The notes: a model not told the origin generated them from the sequence alone. A stretch of DNA of 64,000 nt from CAYWNA01 sp964459305 (GCA_964459305.1 CAYWNA010000007.1:1-64000); one strand, 5' to 3'; counted from the first letter of the stretch, positions 26,729 through 35,961 are shown. Translations and numbers: made by a program.

Positions 26729-26813
26729 CCCGAAGCCGGAGGCGATGGCGGGCAGCGGGATGGATCGTCCACACGTTGCGCCCGCCATCGCCTCCGGCTT
26801 CGGGTTAAACGAG
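26720..26813. repeat. Perfect 34-bp inverted repeat between natA-like and natB-like genes
   Basis: Arms 26720-26753 and 26780-26813 are perfectly complementary over 34 bases (core GTTTAACCCGAAGCCG) around a 26-base loop. The stop codon of the ATPase gene (26726-26728) is inside the left arm. As RNA this would be a very stable stem between two genes expected to be co-transcribed, and may lower permease expression or protect the upstream mRNA. Related arms occur at 21384 and 21580, pointing to a dispersed element. Confidence 0.9.
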
Positions 26814-26840
26814 CCTAATACCAGCGTTCAGCGGAACAGC

Positions 26841-29066
26841 ATGGAAACCGACGACAAAGCACCCAACACGGATACGGATCGAGAAACGGTCGGTCACAAG
26901 CATCGACGGGCCGGCGCGTCGACGGGCCGACTGGTGCGTTTGTGCCTGAAGGAACTGCGGGAAATCCTCCGCGACCGTCGGACCATCGTTACCTTGGTGC
27001 TGATGCCGCTTCTGGTCTATCCTCTGCTCACGATGGCATTCCAGAGGTTCCTGCTCACGTCGCTGGACACGTCGCGCGAATTCGTCATCGGGCTGGAATC
27101 GGAAGCGGCGTTGAAGCGGGTGAAACCTCATCTGTCGCTGGGCGAGTTCCTGCTGAACAGAAAAGATGCCAGACGCAAGGAAGAGGCTCCTTCGGCCGAG
27201 GGTCCCCAGATGCCGGTCGTCCCCTCCGACGTCAAGCCCCGAATCAGTTGGAGGACCGGGCCAGATTTGGAGCAGCGAGTCGTCGATGCCTCGCTCGACT
27301 TGGCAATCTTGTTGGAGGGAGACGGCCCCGCCGAATCGTCGCCCAACATGATCGCCCCACTTCGGTGTGAACTGCTGTACCGTGCAGACTCCGCGGCCGG
27401 CAAATCGGCGCTGGAGTATGTCCAGCGTCGTTTGCGAGCCGTGAACGATTTCTCTGTGCGGCGGCTGCTTCGCCGACTGCGCGGCAAGCCCCAACTGCCT
27501 GCCGAGCCCATCGCACGGGCCGTTGGCGATTCCGATACAGCGCTTTCGCTGACCACGCTGATTCCGCTGGTCTTGATCCTGATGACAATGACCGGCGCGG
27601 TCTACCCTGCGATCGACTTGACCGCCGGCGAACGGGAACGTGGAACGCTCGAAGCACTGATGGCCGCGCCCGTGCCGCGGTTGGGTCTTCTGGCCGGCAA
27701 GTATGTCGCGGTGTTGACGGTGGCGCTGTTGACGGCCGGCGCAAATCTTCTGGCGATGACAGTGACGCTTGCCAGCACTGGATTGGGAACGGCGTTGTTC
27801 GGGCCATCCGGCTTATCCCCGCTTGTCCTTGTTGAGGTGTTTGCGCTATTGGTTCTGTTTGCCGCGTTTTTCTCAGCAATCCTCCTGGCGGTCACCAGTT
27901 TTGCTCGCAGTTTTAAGGAAGCCCAGGCGTATTTAATTCCCCTGATGCTGCTATCGTTGGCGCCGGGCATGATGACTCTGATGCCGGGGTTGAAGTTCAG
28001 CGGCCTGCTGGCCGTCACGCCATTGGTCAATATCGTCTTGCTGGCGAGGGATCTGTTCAACGGTGCGGTCGATCCCGGGTTGGCTGCTTTGGCGGTGCTA
28101 TCGACAGCGCTGTACGCCGTCGGGGCAATTGCGCTGGCCGCAAGGGTGTTTGGCGCCGATGCCCTCCTTTACGGCAGCGCGGCAAGTTGGTCAGATCTGT
28201 TCTACCGACCAGACAGGCAACGCGATGCCGCCAGCATCGCCGGGGCCATGTTGTGCCTAGTCGTTCAGTTTCCGTGCTGTTTCATCCTGTCCAGCTTCGT
28301 AGCTCGCCAGCTAGACCTCTCGGTGCAAGCGAGGCTTCTGTTGAACGGCGCGGCGACGGTGGCCCTGTTTGTCGGCTTGCCGTTGGCGGCGGCAGTCGTC
28401 CAGCGAGTGCGGATCAGGGACGGTTTTCAATTGCGTTCTGCCGGTCCGTTCGCCATTGTGGCGGCGGTCGTGCTGGGACTGGCCATGTGGCCGCCCGCTT
28501 ACGAGGTCTATCTGTTGAATAAGCTGATCGGCTTGACGACAGTAGGCGACCAGCACGTTCAGACGGTCGAACGGTTACTGGCTCAATGCCGCGGCATGTC
28601 CCCGCTCGTGATTCTGCTCACGATGGCCGTCATACCGGCAGTGTGCGAAGAGCTGTTTTTCCGCGGTTACCTGTTTCGATCGCTTGTCCGAGCCTCGTCG
28701 CCTTTGAGCGCAGTCCTGCTGAGCGCTGTGTTGTTCGGCGTTTTTCACGTGGTGGCAACGAATATGCTGACCGTCGAACGTTTTCTGCCGAGCGCATTTC
28801 TCGGTCTGATGTTGGGTTGGGTATGCTGGCGCACCGGCAGTGTCCTACCGGGAATCGTGCTTCACGTTTGCCACAACGGGCTGCTATTGATGATTGCGTA
28901 CTATGGCGACGAGCTAGCCGCCCGCGGGTGGGGAATCGAGGAGCGAACTCACCTGCCCTGGAGTTGGCTGGCGGCCGCGGCAGTTGGCATTGCGGTGGGC
29001 GCTACAATAATTCTCGTAGCAGGATCAAAGGTTGCTCCTAACAAGTTGCTTGCTGACGATTCGTAG
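26841..29066 (+). CDS. NatB-like ABC permease fused to CPBP (CAAX-type) membrane protease
   Basis: 741 residues. I use ATG 26841 (METDDKAPN); the frame is open 108 codons upstream but there it overlaps the ATPase gene and is not protein-like. A first membrane segment (~residue 50) is followed by a ~190-residue extracytoplasmic region, then an ABC-2/NatB permease core (TLIPLVLILMTMTGAVYPAIDL, AGERERGTLEALMAAP). The C-terminal ~200 residues are a CPBP/Abi-type glutamic protease with EELFFRGYLF, LFGVFHVV and HVCHNGLLL, i.e. all three catalytic motifs. About 14 membrane segments in all. I infer a transporter whose permease is joined to an intramembrane protease. Planctomycetes and relatives commonly show this fusion. 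Confidence 0.82.
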   Translation: METDDKAPNTDTDRETVGHKHRRAGASTGRLVRLCLKELREILRDRRTIVTLVLMPLLVYPLLTMAFQRFLLTSLDTSREFVIGLESEAALKRVKPHLSLGEFLLNRKDARRKEEAPSAEGPQMPVVPSDVKPRISWRTGPDLEQRVVDASLDLAILLEGDGPAESSPNMIAPLRCELLYRADSAAGKSALEYVQRRLRAVNDFSVRRLLRRLRGKPQLPAEPIARAVGDSDTALSLTTLIPLVLILMTMTGAVYPAIDLTAGERERGTLEALMAAPVPRLGLLAGKYVAVLTVALLTAGANLLAMTVTLASTGLGTALFGPSGLSPLVLVEVFALLVLFAAFFSAILLAVTSFARSFKEAQAYLIPLMLLSLAPGMMTLMPGLKFSGLLAVTPLVNIVLLARDLFNGAVDPGLAALAVLSTALYAVGAIALAARVFGADALLYGSAASWSDLFYRPDRQRDAASIAGAMLCLVVQFPCCFILSSFVARQLDLSVQARLLLNGAATVALFVGLPLAAAVVQRVRIRDGFQLRSAGPFAIVAAVVLGLAMWPPAYEVYLLNKLIGLTTVGDQHVQTVERLLAQCRGMSPLVILLTMAVIPAVCEELFFRGYLFRSLVRASSPLSAVLLSAVLFGVFHVVATNMLTVERFLPSAFLGLMLGWVCWRTGSVLPGIVLHVCHNGLLLMIAYYGDELAARGWGIEERTHLPWSWLAAAAVGIAVGATIILVAGSKVAPNKLLADDS

Positions 29067-29113
29067 CGAGGGCACCGCCCGCAACGTTTCTACCTGATGT
29101 CAGGGACCGGCGT

Positions 29114-30313
29114 ATGCTCATCGAAATGTGGCACGTGCTCCTTCAGCTTGCCCCGTGGATACTGCTGGGTACTCTGATTGCCGGCCTGCTGCACGGCCTG
29201 TTACCCCATGGCCTAATCCGGCGAAAACTGCAGGGACCGGCGGGGGTGGTGAAGGCTGTTGCGCTGGGTGTCCCTTTGCCGCTGTGTTCCTGCGGCGTGA
29301 TTCCTGCCGGGATTGGTTTGAAGAAGGACGGGGCCAGCGATGGTGCGTCGATCGGTTTCCTGATCAGCACGCCGCAAACCGGAGTTGACTCCATTCTCAT
29401 CAGCGCGTCGTTCTTGGGCTGGCCGTTCGCCCTGTTCAAAGTATTCAGCGCGGCCATCACGGGCGTCGTCGGTGGTCTGCTGGTTGATGGTTTGGGTGAT
29501 CGTGACGAAGGTGAGACGGAGCCCGCCCAGGCGAAGGATTTATCGCTGAATCAGCGAAGCTGGCGCGGAATGCTGAACCATGGCTTGGAGATCATCCAAT
29601 CGATTTGGCACTGGCTGGTTTTCGGGATTGCGGTATCGGCCGCGATTAAGCTTTTTATTCCCGAATCGTTATTGACTGGGGTCGGCTCGCTGGGCATCCT
29701 GCCTTCGGCGGTGGCTGCGTTGGCGATTTCACTTCCCTTGTACGTCTGCGCCACGGCTTCGGTGCCGATCGCCGCGGCGTTGGTTGCGGCCGGTCTGCCG
29801 CCCGGTGCCGCATTGGTCTTCTTGATGGCCGGCCCGGCCACGAACGTGGCCACGATCGGTGCCATCTATCGGCGATTCGGCGCCCGGAACCTGATTGTCT
29901 ATCTCGCGACGATTATTGTGGGCAGCGTTGGACTCGCGGTGGCCTTCGACTGGTTGCTGTCGGCGAATCCCACACGCGGAAGCGTCGTTCATGAGAGCCA
30001 CGACGCCTGGTGGGCACAGGCTTGCGCCGTCGCGCTGGTCGTACTACTTGCCTGGTTTGCTGCAAAGGACCTAGGTTCGTGGTGGCGACGGCGTAGCGTT
30101 CCGTCGACGGCGGGAGGGACCGAGTTGACCGTTGCGGTGCGCGGAATGACTTGCGGTGGGTGTGCGAGCCGCCTTGAAAACGCCTTGCTGCAGACCGAGG
30201 AAGTGGAAACAGCCGTTGTCCGTTTGGAGCCCGGCGAGGTAATCGTCCGCGGTAGCATCGGCCAGACCGAAGTCTGCGACGTGATTCGGAAGGCTGGCTT
30301 TCAGACGGATTGA
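29114..30313 (+). CDS. SO_0444/ArsP-type permease with C-terminal HMA domain
   Basis: 399 residues, about eight to nine membrane segments. The first ~300 residues match the DUF318/ArsP-like permease family used for Cu/Zn or arsenical efflux: the paired LPLCSCGVIPAG and FLISTPQTGVDS segments and later GPATNVATIGAIY are hallmarks. Residues ~330-399 form a heavy-metal-associated domain with the MTCGGCASR Cys-x2-Cys site. The fusion suggests the HMA domain delivers or senses a soft metal for the permease; the SO_0444 subfamily is reported to export Cu/Zn. It lies 47 bases after the permease-protease gene on the same strand. Confidence 0.82.
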   Translation: MLIEMWHVLLQLAPWILLGTLIAGLLHGLLPHGLIRRKLQGPAGVVKAVALGVPLPLCSCGVIPAGIGLKKDGASDGASIGFLISTPQTGVDSILISASFLGWPFALFKVFSAAITGVVGGLLVDGLGDRDEGETEPAQAKDLSLNQRSWRGMLNHGLEIIQSIWHWLVFGIAVSAAIKLFIPESLLTGVGSLGILPSAVAALAISLPLYVCATASVPIAAALVAAGLPPGAALVFLMAGPATNVATIGAIYRRFGARNLIVYLATIIVGSVGLAVAFDWLLSANPTRGSVVHESHDAWWAQACAVALVVLLAWFAAKDLGSWWRRRSVPSTAGGTELTVAVRGMTCGGCASRLENALLQTEEVETAVVRLEPGEVIVRGSIGQTEVCDVIRKAGFQTD

Positions 30314-30427
30314 ACAGGTTGTTGACGCACCGTTGTGAACTTCGCAGAATAGGTACGAGACATCCTTCTGGTCCACGTTTTCTCTCGCTGACGGACTTCC
30401 GAGCAACCCTTTCCCGGAGATGCAACA

Positions 30428-31309
30428 ATGACCGCACTAACTCGACGCGACATGCTACTACGTTCCGCCGGTGGCCTTGGCCTGTTGGCGACCTCGCCCG
30501 TATTTGAATTGCTGGCCGAAGATAAAGCCGGGTGTCGCCGATTCAAAATCGGTGCTTGCGACTGGTCCATCCGGCAACGGCAGAAACTGGAAGCGTTTGC
30601 AGCGGCCAAGGAAATCGGACTGGACGGGATCGAAGTGAGCTTCAGTGACCCGGGCAAGGAAAACGACCTGCGCGAAGAAGACGTTCGTACCCAGTACCTG
30701 GAACTCTCCAAGAAACACGGTATCGAGATCGCCTCGTTGGCCATGGGTGTGCTGAACAGCATACCCTACGCCGAAGATCCGCGCACTGAGCAATGGGTGG
30801 CCGATGTGGTGGACGTGATGCCCAAGCTGGGTGTGAAGAACTGCTTGTTGGCTTTCTTTGGCAAGGGCAACATCAATGGCGAACGAGAGAAGCAGGACGA
30901 GGTAATTCGCCGCTTGAAGAGGGTTGCCCCCAAGGCCGAAAAGGCCGGCGTCGTGCTGGGCGTGGAAAGTCGGCTGAACGCGGAAGACCACATACGCATC
31001 GTTGACGAAGTCGGCTCACCCGCTGTCCAGGTGTACTACGACGTGGCGAACATGCATGGAATGGGCTACGACATCTACAAGGAGATTCGGCAATTGGGCA
31101 AAGATCGGATTTGCCAGTTTCATATGAAAGAGATCGGCCATCTGCTGGGTCAGGGAGATGTGGATTTTCCGCGCGTTAAGGAAGCGATCGATGAAATCGG
31201 CTTCAGCGGCTGGCTGATCATCGAATCCGCCATGGAGAGAGGAAAGGGCGTCACCGAGTGCTATCAGCACAACCAGAAGTACCTGCGTTCCGTCTTTCCG
31301 ACGGGCTGA
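30428..31309 (+). CDS. Tat-exported sugar phosphate isomerase/epimerase-like protein
   Basis: 293 residues. The N-terminus TRRDMLLRSAGGLGLLATSP is a Tat signal. The AP-endonuclease-2-like TIM barrel follows: KIGACDWSIRQ, AAKEIGLDGIEVSF, VVLGVESRLNAED, VYYDVANMHG, FHMKEIGHLLGQGDVDF, and WLIIESAMERG. Glu, Asp, His and Glu residues in these motifs fit the shared metal site. GGAGA precedes the ATG. Reaction unknown; planctomycetes have many such proteins, often with oxidoreductases acting on exported sugars. A Gfo/Idh oxidoreductase is convergent with it. Confidence 0.8.
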   Translation: MTALTRRDMLLRSAGGLGLLATSPVFELLAEDKAGCRRFKIGACDWSIRQRQKLEAFAAAKEIGLDGIEVSFSDPGKENDLREEDVRTQYLELSKKHGIEIASLAMGVLNSIPYAEDPRTEQWVADVVDVMPKLGVKNCLLAFFGKGNINGEREKQDEVIRRLKRVAPKAEKAGVVLGVESRLNAEDHIRIVDEVGSPAVQVYYDVANMHGMGYDIYKEIRQLGKDRICQFHMKEIGHLLGQGDVDFPRVKEAIDEIGFSGWLIIESAMERGKGVTECYQHNQKYLRSVFPTG

Positions 31310-31344
31310 TAGCCTCGTGCCGAGTTCATGCGTCGGCTCTGCAG

Positions 31345-31416
31345 GGAACGGTCTCCGTGCCGTTCCAGGAACCGCCGAGTATTTGCCATCTCACGGAACG
31401 CCGCAGAGGGCGTTCC
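31345..31416. terminator. Two hairpins between convergent genes
   Basis: Two perfect short stems: GGAACGG/CCGTTCC (31345-31351 with 31360-31366) and GGAACGCC/GGCGTTCC (31395-31402 with 31409-31416). Arms of the two are related and could cross-pair. Placed between convergent genes they may serve as terminators for both, though no long U tract follows. Confidence 0.5.
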
Positions 31417-31446
31417 CCACAGGCCGCGATTCCCGGACATCCTCAG

Positions 31447-32853
31447 TTAGACCGCGTTCGGCACGACGAACGGCTCGCGATACTCTCGCGTCAGTAGCTC
31501 GTCGGCTTCGGAGTCGCCGATAAATTTCTCTTTCTGAGGATCGAACTTCAATACGCGGCCGAGACGGTAGGTCGCGTTTTCTAGCTCCACTCCCTGCTCC
31601 AGCAGCATCTCCTTGAACCAGCCAAACGTCTTGTGGACCTCCTCACAGTCGCCGAGTTCTGCGGGCTTGCTGGCGAACGAGACGTCGTGACCCAACCGGT
31701 AAGAGATGTTCGCCAAGTGGCACAAGGCGCTGGAGTAGTGGCCTTCGAGGATGTGAGCGTCGAGGTCTTGAGGACGGCGGGAACGTACGCACGCAATGAA
31801 ATTCCCAAAGATGCCGTCGCCGGGACCTCGCGGTGCCGTGGGGCTCTTCACATCCGGCGGACTGACGATCTCGATCGGCTCGGCCGCTCCCTTATCATCG
31901 AACACTCGGTTCTGCCGGCCCCCTTTCGTTTTGAAGTCTGTTACCTCGAAGATCATCTTCGTCTGACCATAGTCAAAGATGGCGAATTGGAGGTTGGGGG
32001 TTTCGCCTTGATCATCCCACACGAACCGGCCGCCGAGGCTGAAGACGGCGCGGGGAAGCGTGGCGTTTGGAATCAGCCAACGAGTGGCATCCATAGCGTG
32101 CACGCCGTTGTTGCCGATGTCGCCGTTGCCGGTGTCCCAGAACCAGTGCCAATTGTAGTGCACCAGATTCTCATGGTACGGCTGCTTCGGGGCGGGACCC
32201 AGCCAGACGTTGTAGTCCAACTCGGCGGGCGGGTCCTTGGGCTCCTTGAAGCCGATGCTTGTGCGGACACGGTAGCTGCGCCCGCGGGCTACCAACAGCC
32301 GTCCGTGCTTACCTCCAGCAATGTCACGGGCCGTCTGCCACGCGCCGCCACTTCGCTGCTGAGTGCCATGCTGCACGATTCGTTCATGTTTCCGGGCCGC
32401 CTCGACGCACTGGCGCCCCTCGAACACGTTGTGGCTGCACGGTTTCTCGACGTACACGTCTTTGCCCGCCTGGCAGGCCCAGATCGTAATCAGCGAATGC
32501 CAGTGATTGCAGGTGGCCACCGAGACGCCGTCAAGTTCTTTGTCGTCCAAAGCCTTGCGAATGTCCTGGAAACACTTGGGCTCGTTGCCTCCTTTGCTCT
32601 TGACCTGTTCGGTACGGCTGCCGAAATACCGGCTATCTGGATCGATCAAGTGCGTCACTTGCACGCCGGGCATCTTCGCGAACTCGCTGATGTGGGCGCC
32701 GCCTCGGCCTCGGATTCCGGCCACCCCCATGCGGATCGTATCGTTGGCTCCCAGCACTTTGCCCGACGACTTCGTGCCAGCAATGGTGAACGTAGTCGCG
32801 ATCCCAGCGGCTGCAGCTTGCCGAAGAAACGCGCGTCGAGAGTGGTGTGTCAT
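31447..32853 (-). CDS. Tat-exported Gfo/Idh/MocA-family oxidoreductase
   Basis: 468 residues. Tat signal SRRAFLRQAAAAGIATTFT at the start, then a Rossmann NAD-binding domain (RMGVAGIRGRGGAHI) and the family's CNHWHSLITIWACQAGKDVYVEKP, where the Lys of EKP is the expected catalytic residue. Later motifs are WFWDTGNGDIGNNGVHAMDATRW-like segments typical of the large planctomycete subfamily. AGGAG precedes the ATG. The likely reaction is NAD(P)-dependent oxidation of a sugar in the periplasm with tightly bound cofactor; the substrate is unknown. Confidence 0.87.
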   Translation of the reverse strand: MTHHSRRAFLRQAAAAGIATTFTIAGTKSSGKVLGANDTIRMGVAGIRGRGGAHISEFAKMPGVQVTHLIDPDSRYFGSRTEQVKSKGGNEPKCFQDIRKALDDKELDGVSVATCNHWHSLITIWACQAGKDVYVEKPCSHNVFEGRQCVEAARKHERIVQHGTQQRSGGAWQTARDIAGGKHGRLLVARGRSYRVRTSIGFKEPKDPPAELDYNVWLGPAPKQPYHENLVHYNWHWFWDTGNGDIGNNGVHAMDATRWLIPNATLPRAVFSLGGRFVWDDQGETPNLQFAIFDYGQTKMIFEVTDFKTKGGRQNRVFDDKGAAEPIEIVSPPDVKSPTAPRGPGDGIFGNFIACVRSRRPQDLDAHILEGHYSSALCHLANISYRLGHDVSFASKPAELGDCEEVHKTFGWFKEMLLEQGVELENATYRLGRVLKFDPQKEKFIGDSEADELLTREYREPFVVPNAV

Positions 32854-33188
32854 TTCTGTTTTCTCCTGTATGTGGCGGGCATCTCGTCTACTAGCCTACA
32901 CGTCGGATGGTCGGTTACGAAGAAGCGGAGCATAGAATAAATCGCGCGAAAGGAGAGCGAAATCCGTCCGTTTGATCTGTGCAGTGTATGGGTGTGTACA
33001 TGACCTCGATTTGGCAATCGGACCCGCAATTGCCTGCTTTCGCGCAGGCGGTCACCGCGTTGTGGATGTCCGTGATCGGCTGATCGCTTTCCCGCTTGCG
33101 GGATGAACCGTATCAACCTTGGCACGGTTTTGGGTATCATACATCCTTTAGGTTTTGATTGCAGCCGTTATTGGAGTCGGATTGACGG
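32854..33188. other. Divergent intergenic region, oxidoreductase / ECF sigma
   Basis: No gene recognised. It must contain the promoters of the minus-strand oxidoreductase and of the plus-strand sigma factor. A short perfect stem CCCGC/GCGGG lies near 33091-33102. TGGCACG at 33120-33126 resembles a sigma-54 -24 box, but the -12 box is poor. Confidence 0.5.
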
Positions 33189-33794
33189 GTGTCCACCAGC
33201 GAAAAAAACTCTCCGTCCACTTCGCTCAGCCTGCTCGATCGCTTGCGGTCGAGGCCGGATGAAGATGCGTGGCGGCAGCTCACGAACCTCTACACGTCGC
33301 TGATCCGGTCGTGGATTCGTTCCCACTCTGTGACCGAAGAAGACACAGATGATTTGGTGCAGGAGGTGCTGCTTGTCGTACTGCACAAACTGCCCGATTT
33401 CGAGCACAACCGTCGCGCGGGCGCCTTTCGCTGCTGGCTGCGGAGCATCACAACGAATTGCCTGCGTAAGTTTTGGGATGCCAAACGGTTACGGCCCAGA
33501 GCGACGGGCGATAGCGACTTCTTGAAGTTGCTGAACCAGCTTGAAGATCCCGACAGCGGGGTCAGCCGCCAGTGGGACCGCGAACACGACCTGCACGTGA
33601 CGCATCGGTTGCTGAAATCGCTGCGTTCCCAATTCGAGCCGGCCACTTGGCGAGCCTTTTGTGCGGTCAGCCTGGAGGGGAGGAGCGGAGCGGCTGCGGC
33701 CGAGGATCTGGGCATCTCGGTCAACGCGGTGTATATCGCTAAGTCACGCGTGTTGGCCAGGTTACGGCGAGAGGCCCGTGGGATTCTTGAATAA
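33189..33794 (+). CDS. ECF-type RNA polymerase sigma factor
   Basis: 201 residues, GTG start. Region 2 contains ITSLI-like/TSLIRSWIRSHSVTEED and the DDLVQEVLLVVLHKLPDF core (the -10 recognition helix), with an RxxGAFRCWLRSITTN extension typical of planctomycete ECF factors. Region 4 has AAAEDLGISVNAVYIAKSRVLARLR, a helix-turn-helix for -35 recognition. The gene is followed after 144 bases by a transmembrane kinase with an N-terminal zinc-finger-like motif, an arrangement known for planctomycete ECF systems, in which the kinase is thought to control the sigma factor. Confidence 0.9.
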   Translation: MSTSEKNSPSTSLSLLDRLRSRPDEDAWRQLTNLYTSLIRSWIRSHSVTEEDTDDLVQEVLLVVLHKLPDFEHNRRAGAFRCWLRSITTNCLRKFWDAKRLRPRATGDSDFLKLLNQLEDPDSGVSRQWDREHDLHVTHRLLKSLRSQFEPATWRAFCAVSLEGRSGAAAAEDLGISVNAVYIAKSRVLARLRREARGILE

Positions 33795-33938
33795 TCGACG
33801 GTTTTGCTGAAAGGTCCCGGGCACAGGCGGGATTCTATTGCAGCGAGACAAACACTCACTGCGAACCGCAAATCTAACACGTTGGCGGCCGAAACAGGTC
33901 CTTTGCTCGCTCAGTGGACTAATTCTGAAACGAAACCA

Positions 33939-35801
33939 ATGAATCACAACCAGCATCCCGAATCGCAGCGATTGGCCGAGTTTGCACTTGGGCAGATCGC
34001 CCCCACGGAGTCCGAGCCGTTGGAGCGTCACGTGGCGACCTGCGATGAGTGCTGCCGCCATTTAGCCGCCGTGGGCGATGACCGGCTCGTCGACCTGGCA
34101 CGGGATGCGGTCGCGGCGTTCGGTCCGGTCGCAGATACCCGTTGGAACGATACAGATAGCGTGGCGGAGACGGGCGCTGAGGAGCCACACGATTGCGACT
34201 TGCAGCCACCGATCGAATTGCGCGACCATCCGCGGTACCAGATCATCGAACCGATCGGTAGCGGCGGCATGGGCGTCGTGTTCAAGGCCGAGCATCGGCT
34301 GATGAAACGCGTCGTGGCGCTGAAGGTAATCAACCGACGTCTGACCAGCAGCGCCAACGCCGTGGCACGCTTTCGTAAGGAGGTCCAAGCGGCGGCAAGC
34401 CTGTCGCATCCGAATATCGTCACAACGCACGACGCCGAGCAGGCCGGCGACGTACATTTTCTTGTGATGGAGCATGTCGAGGGCACAAGCCTCGATCGGC
34501 TCGTAGCGGAGAAAGGGCCGTTGCCGGTGTCTCGCGCGAGTGAATTCACCCGGCAGGCGGCCTTGGGACTGCAGCACGCCCATGAACGCGGCATGGTGCA
34601 TCGCGATATCAAGCCACAGAATTTGATGGTCGACAGTCGAGAGGCCAAAGTCGAGATTATTGATTTCGGATTGGCACGCCTGCTCAGTGAGCAACTCGAG
34701 GGCGCATCCGGACTGACCAAAGAACACACGGTACTCGGCACGCCCGACTTCATTGCGCCGGAACAAGCACACGACACACGATCGGCCGACGTACGGTCGG
34801 ATATCTACAGTCTCGGTTGCACGCTGTACTATCTGTTGGCCGCGCGAGTGCCGTTTCCCGTGGATTCATCCGTGTTGAAACTCTCGTCGCACATGCTGGT
34901 CGAACCAAAGCCGCTTTCGACGCTGCGCGACGATGTTCCTCAGGAATTGGCGGGTGTGCTGGAGAGAATGATGGCCAAGGATCCGGCGGATCGCTTCCAG
35001 ACCGCGGTGGCGGTTGCCGAGGCGTTGGCGCCGTTTGCCGAATCGCGGCGCGCGATGCATACCGGGGCACCCCGGATAAATGTGACGCCGGTTTCCCGCA
35101 AACCGAAAGCGCGGTCTTTGCCGTCGCCCAGAACACGCAAACTGTGGATTGCGCTCGCCGCGGTCGTCGCCGCGTGTATGCTCGCCGGGGCGCTGGCGCA
35201 TCAATTCTGGCCCACGGAACCATCGGACAACCTACCAGTCGTCGCGGCGGACGACGACGTGTTCGTGCTGTTTGTCCTCCCGCCGGATGGCGTGTGGTAC
35301 GAGGATTTCGGACCAGTCTACGACACGTTGAAACAACACGGGGTCGATGTCAAGGTGGCGTCGATGCGTACCGCGATCAGCGTCGACCCGCAGAGCGGCG
35401 GCGATGGACGAGCGGTTGAGGCCGACATGCTGATCGAAGACGTGATCGTCTCCCACTACGATGTCATCGTGTTTTGCGGAGGCTACATGACTCCGTTCTC
35501 CGATGACGCCTCAGTGCACCGCCTGGTGCACCAACACCTGGACAACAACATGTTCGTGGCGGCCATCTGCGGGGGGCAACGCGTGTTGGTGTCGGCGGGC
35601 GTGTTGGAGGGAATCGAAGCGGCGAGGCCGCCATTTTCGGAAGAATGGGAAGGCAGCGACGGCGTGCGGTGGCTGGACCAACCGCTCGTCGAATCCGGAC
35701 ACATCATTACAGCAGCCGATCCCGACAGCGCGGATCTATTTGCAGTAAGATTGTTGAAACTACTGAAGCCAGAAATACAGCCCTCTCGTTCCACGAGATG
35801 A
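33939..35801 (+). CDS. Zn-finger / Ser-Thr kinase / TM / DJ-1-PfpI fusion
   Basis: 620 residues. I use ATG 33939 (MNHNQHPESQ); the frame is open 45 codons further without a better site. An anti-sigma-like H31-x3-C35-x2-C38 motif opens the protein. The kinase domain (~100-370) is complete: GSGGMG loop, Lys129, HRD at 221-223, DFG at 242-244, GTPDFIAPEQ. A single membrane helix spans ~402-419. Residues ~438-615 form a DJ-1/PfpI-like domain with Cys544 in AAICGGQR and the preceding VIVFCGGYMTPF strand. The receptor position of a DJ-1-like domain outside the membrane is unusual; I infer a redox or ligand sensor that drives the kinase and the adjacent ECF sigma factor. Confidence 0.87.
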   Translation: MNHNQHPESQRLAEFALGQIAPTESEPLERHVATCDECCRHLAAVGDDRLVDLARDAVAAFGPVADTRWNDTDSVAETGAEEPHDCDLQPPIELRDHPRYQIIEPIGSGGMGVVFKAEHRLMKRVVALKVINRRLTSSANAVARFRKEVQAAASLSHPNIVTTHDAEQAGDVHFLVMEHVEGTSLDRLVAEKGPLPVSRASEFTRQAALGLQHAHERGMVHRDIKPQNLMVDSREAKVEIIDFGLARLLSEQLEGASGLTKEHTVLGTPDFIAPEQAHDTRSADVRSDIYSLGCTLYYLLAARVPFPVDSSVLKLSSHMLVEPKPLSTLRDDVPQELAGVLERMMAKDPADRFQTAVAVAEALAPFAESRRAMHTGAPRINVTPVSRKPKARSLPSPRTRKLWIALAAVVAACMLAGALAHQFWPTEPSDNLPVVAADDDVFVLFVLPPDGVWYEDFGPVYDTLKQHGVDVKVASMRTAISVDPQSGGDGRAVEADMLIEDVIVSHYDVIVFCGGYMTPFSDDASVHRLVHQHLDNNMFVAAICGGQRVLVSAGVLEGIEAARPPFSEEWEGSDGVRWLDQPLVESGHIITAADPDSADLFAVRLLKLLKPEIQPSRSTR

Positions 35802-35805
35802 CCCC

Positions 35806-35828
35806 AGCCCGCTCGCTTTAAGAGCGGG
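35806..35828. terminator. Short GC hairpin after kinase gene
   Basis: CCCGCTC (35808-35814) pairs with GAGCGGG (35822-35828) around a seven-base loop, just past the kinase stop. There is no U tract, so it may be a weak terminator or part of a dispersed palindrome that continues into the GC-rich sequence after it. Confidence 0.45.
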
Positions 35829-35961
35829 GCTCTGCCACGCGGAGCGCGACGGCTACTTTTGAGTCCTCACGTCGATTTGTCACCTATCGTTTTTCGGAAC
35901 ACCCGGTTCGTTTTGCGCTCACGGTGCGCGCCGACGGCCGAACAGAGAAAGGGTTTGAACG

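Noticed and set aside
33120..33134. Sigma-54-like promoter TGGCACG-N4-TGGG before the ECF gene
   Set aside because: The -24 box is good but the -12 box lacks the needed GC; one match of this quality is expected by chance.
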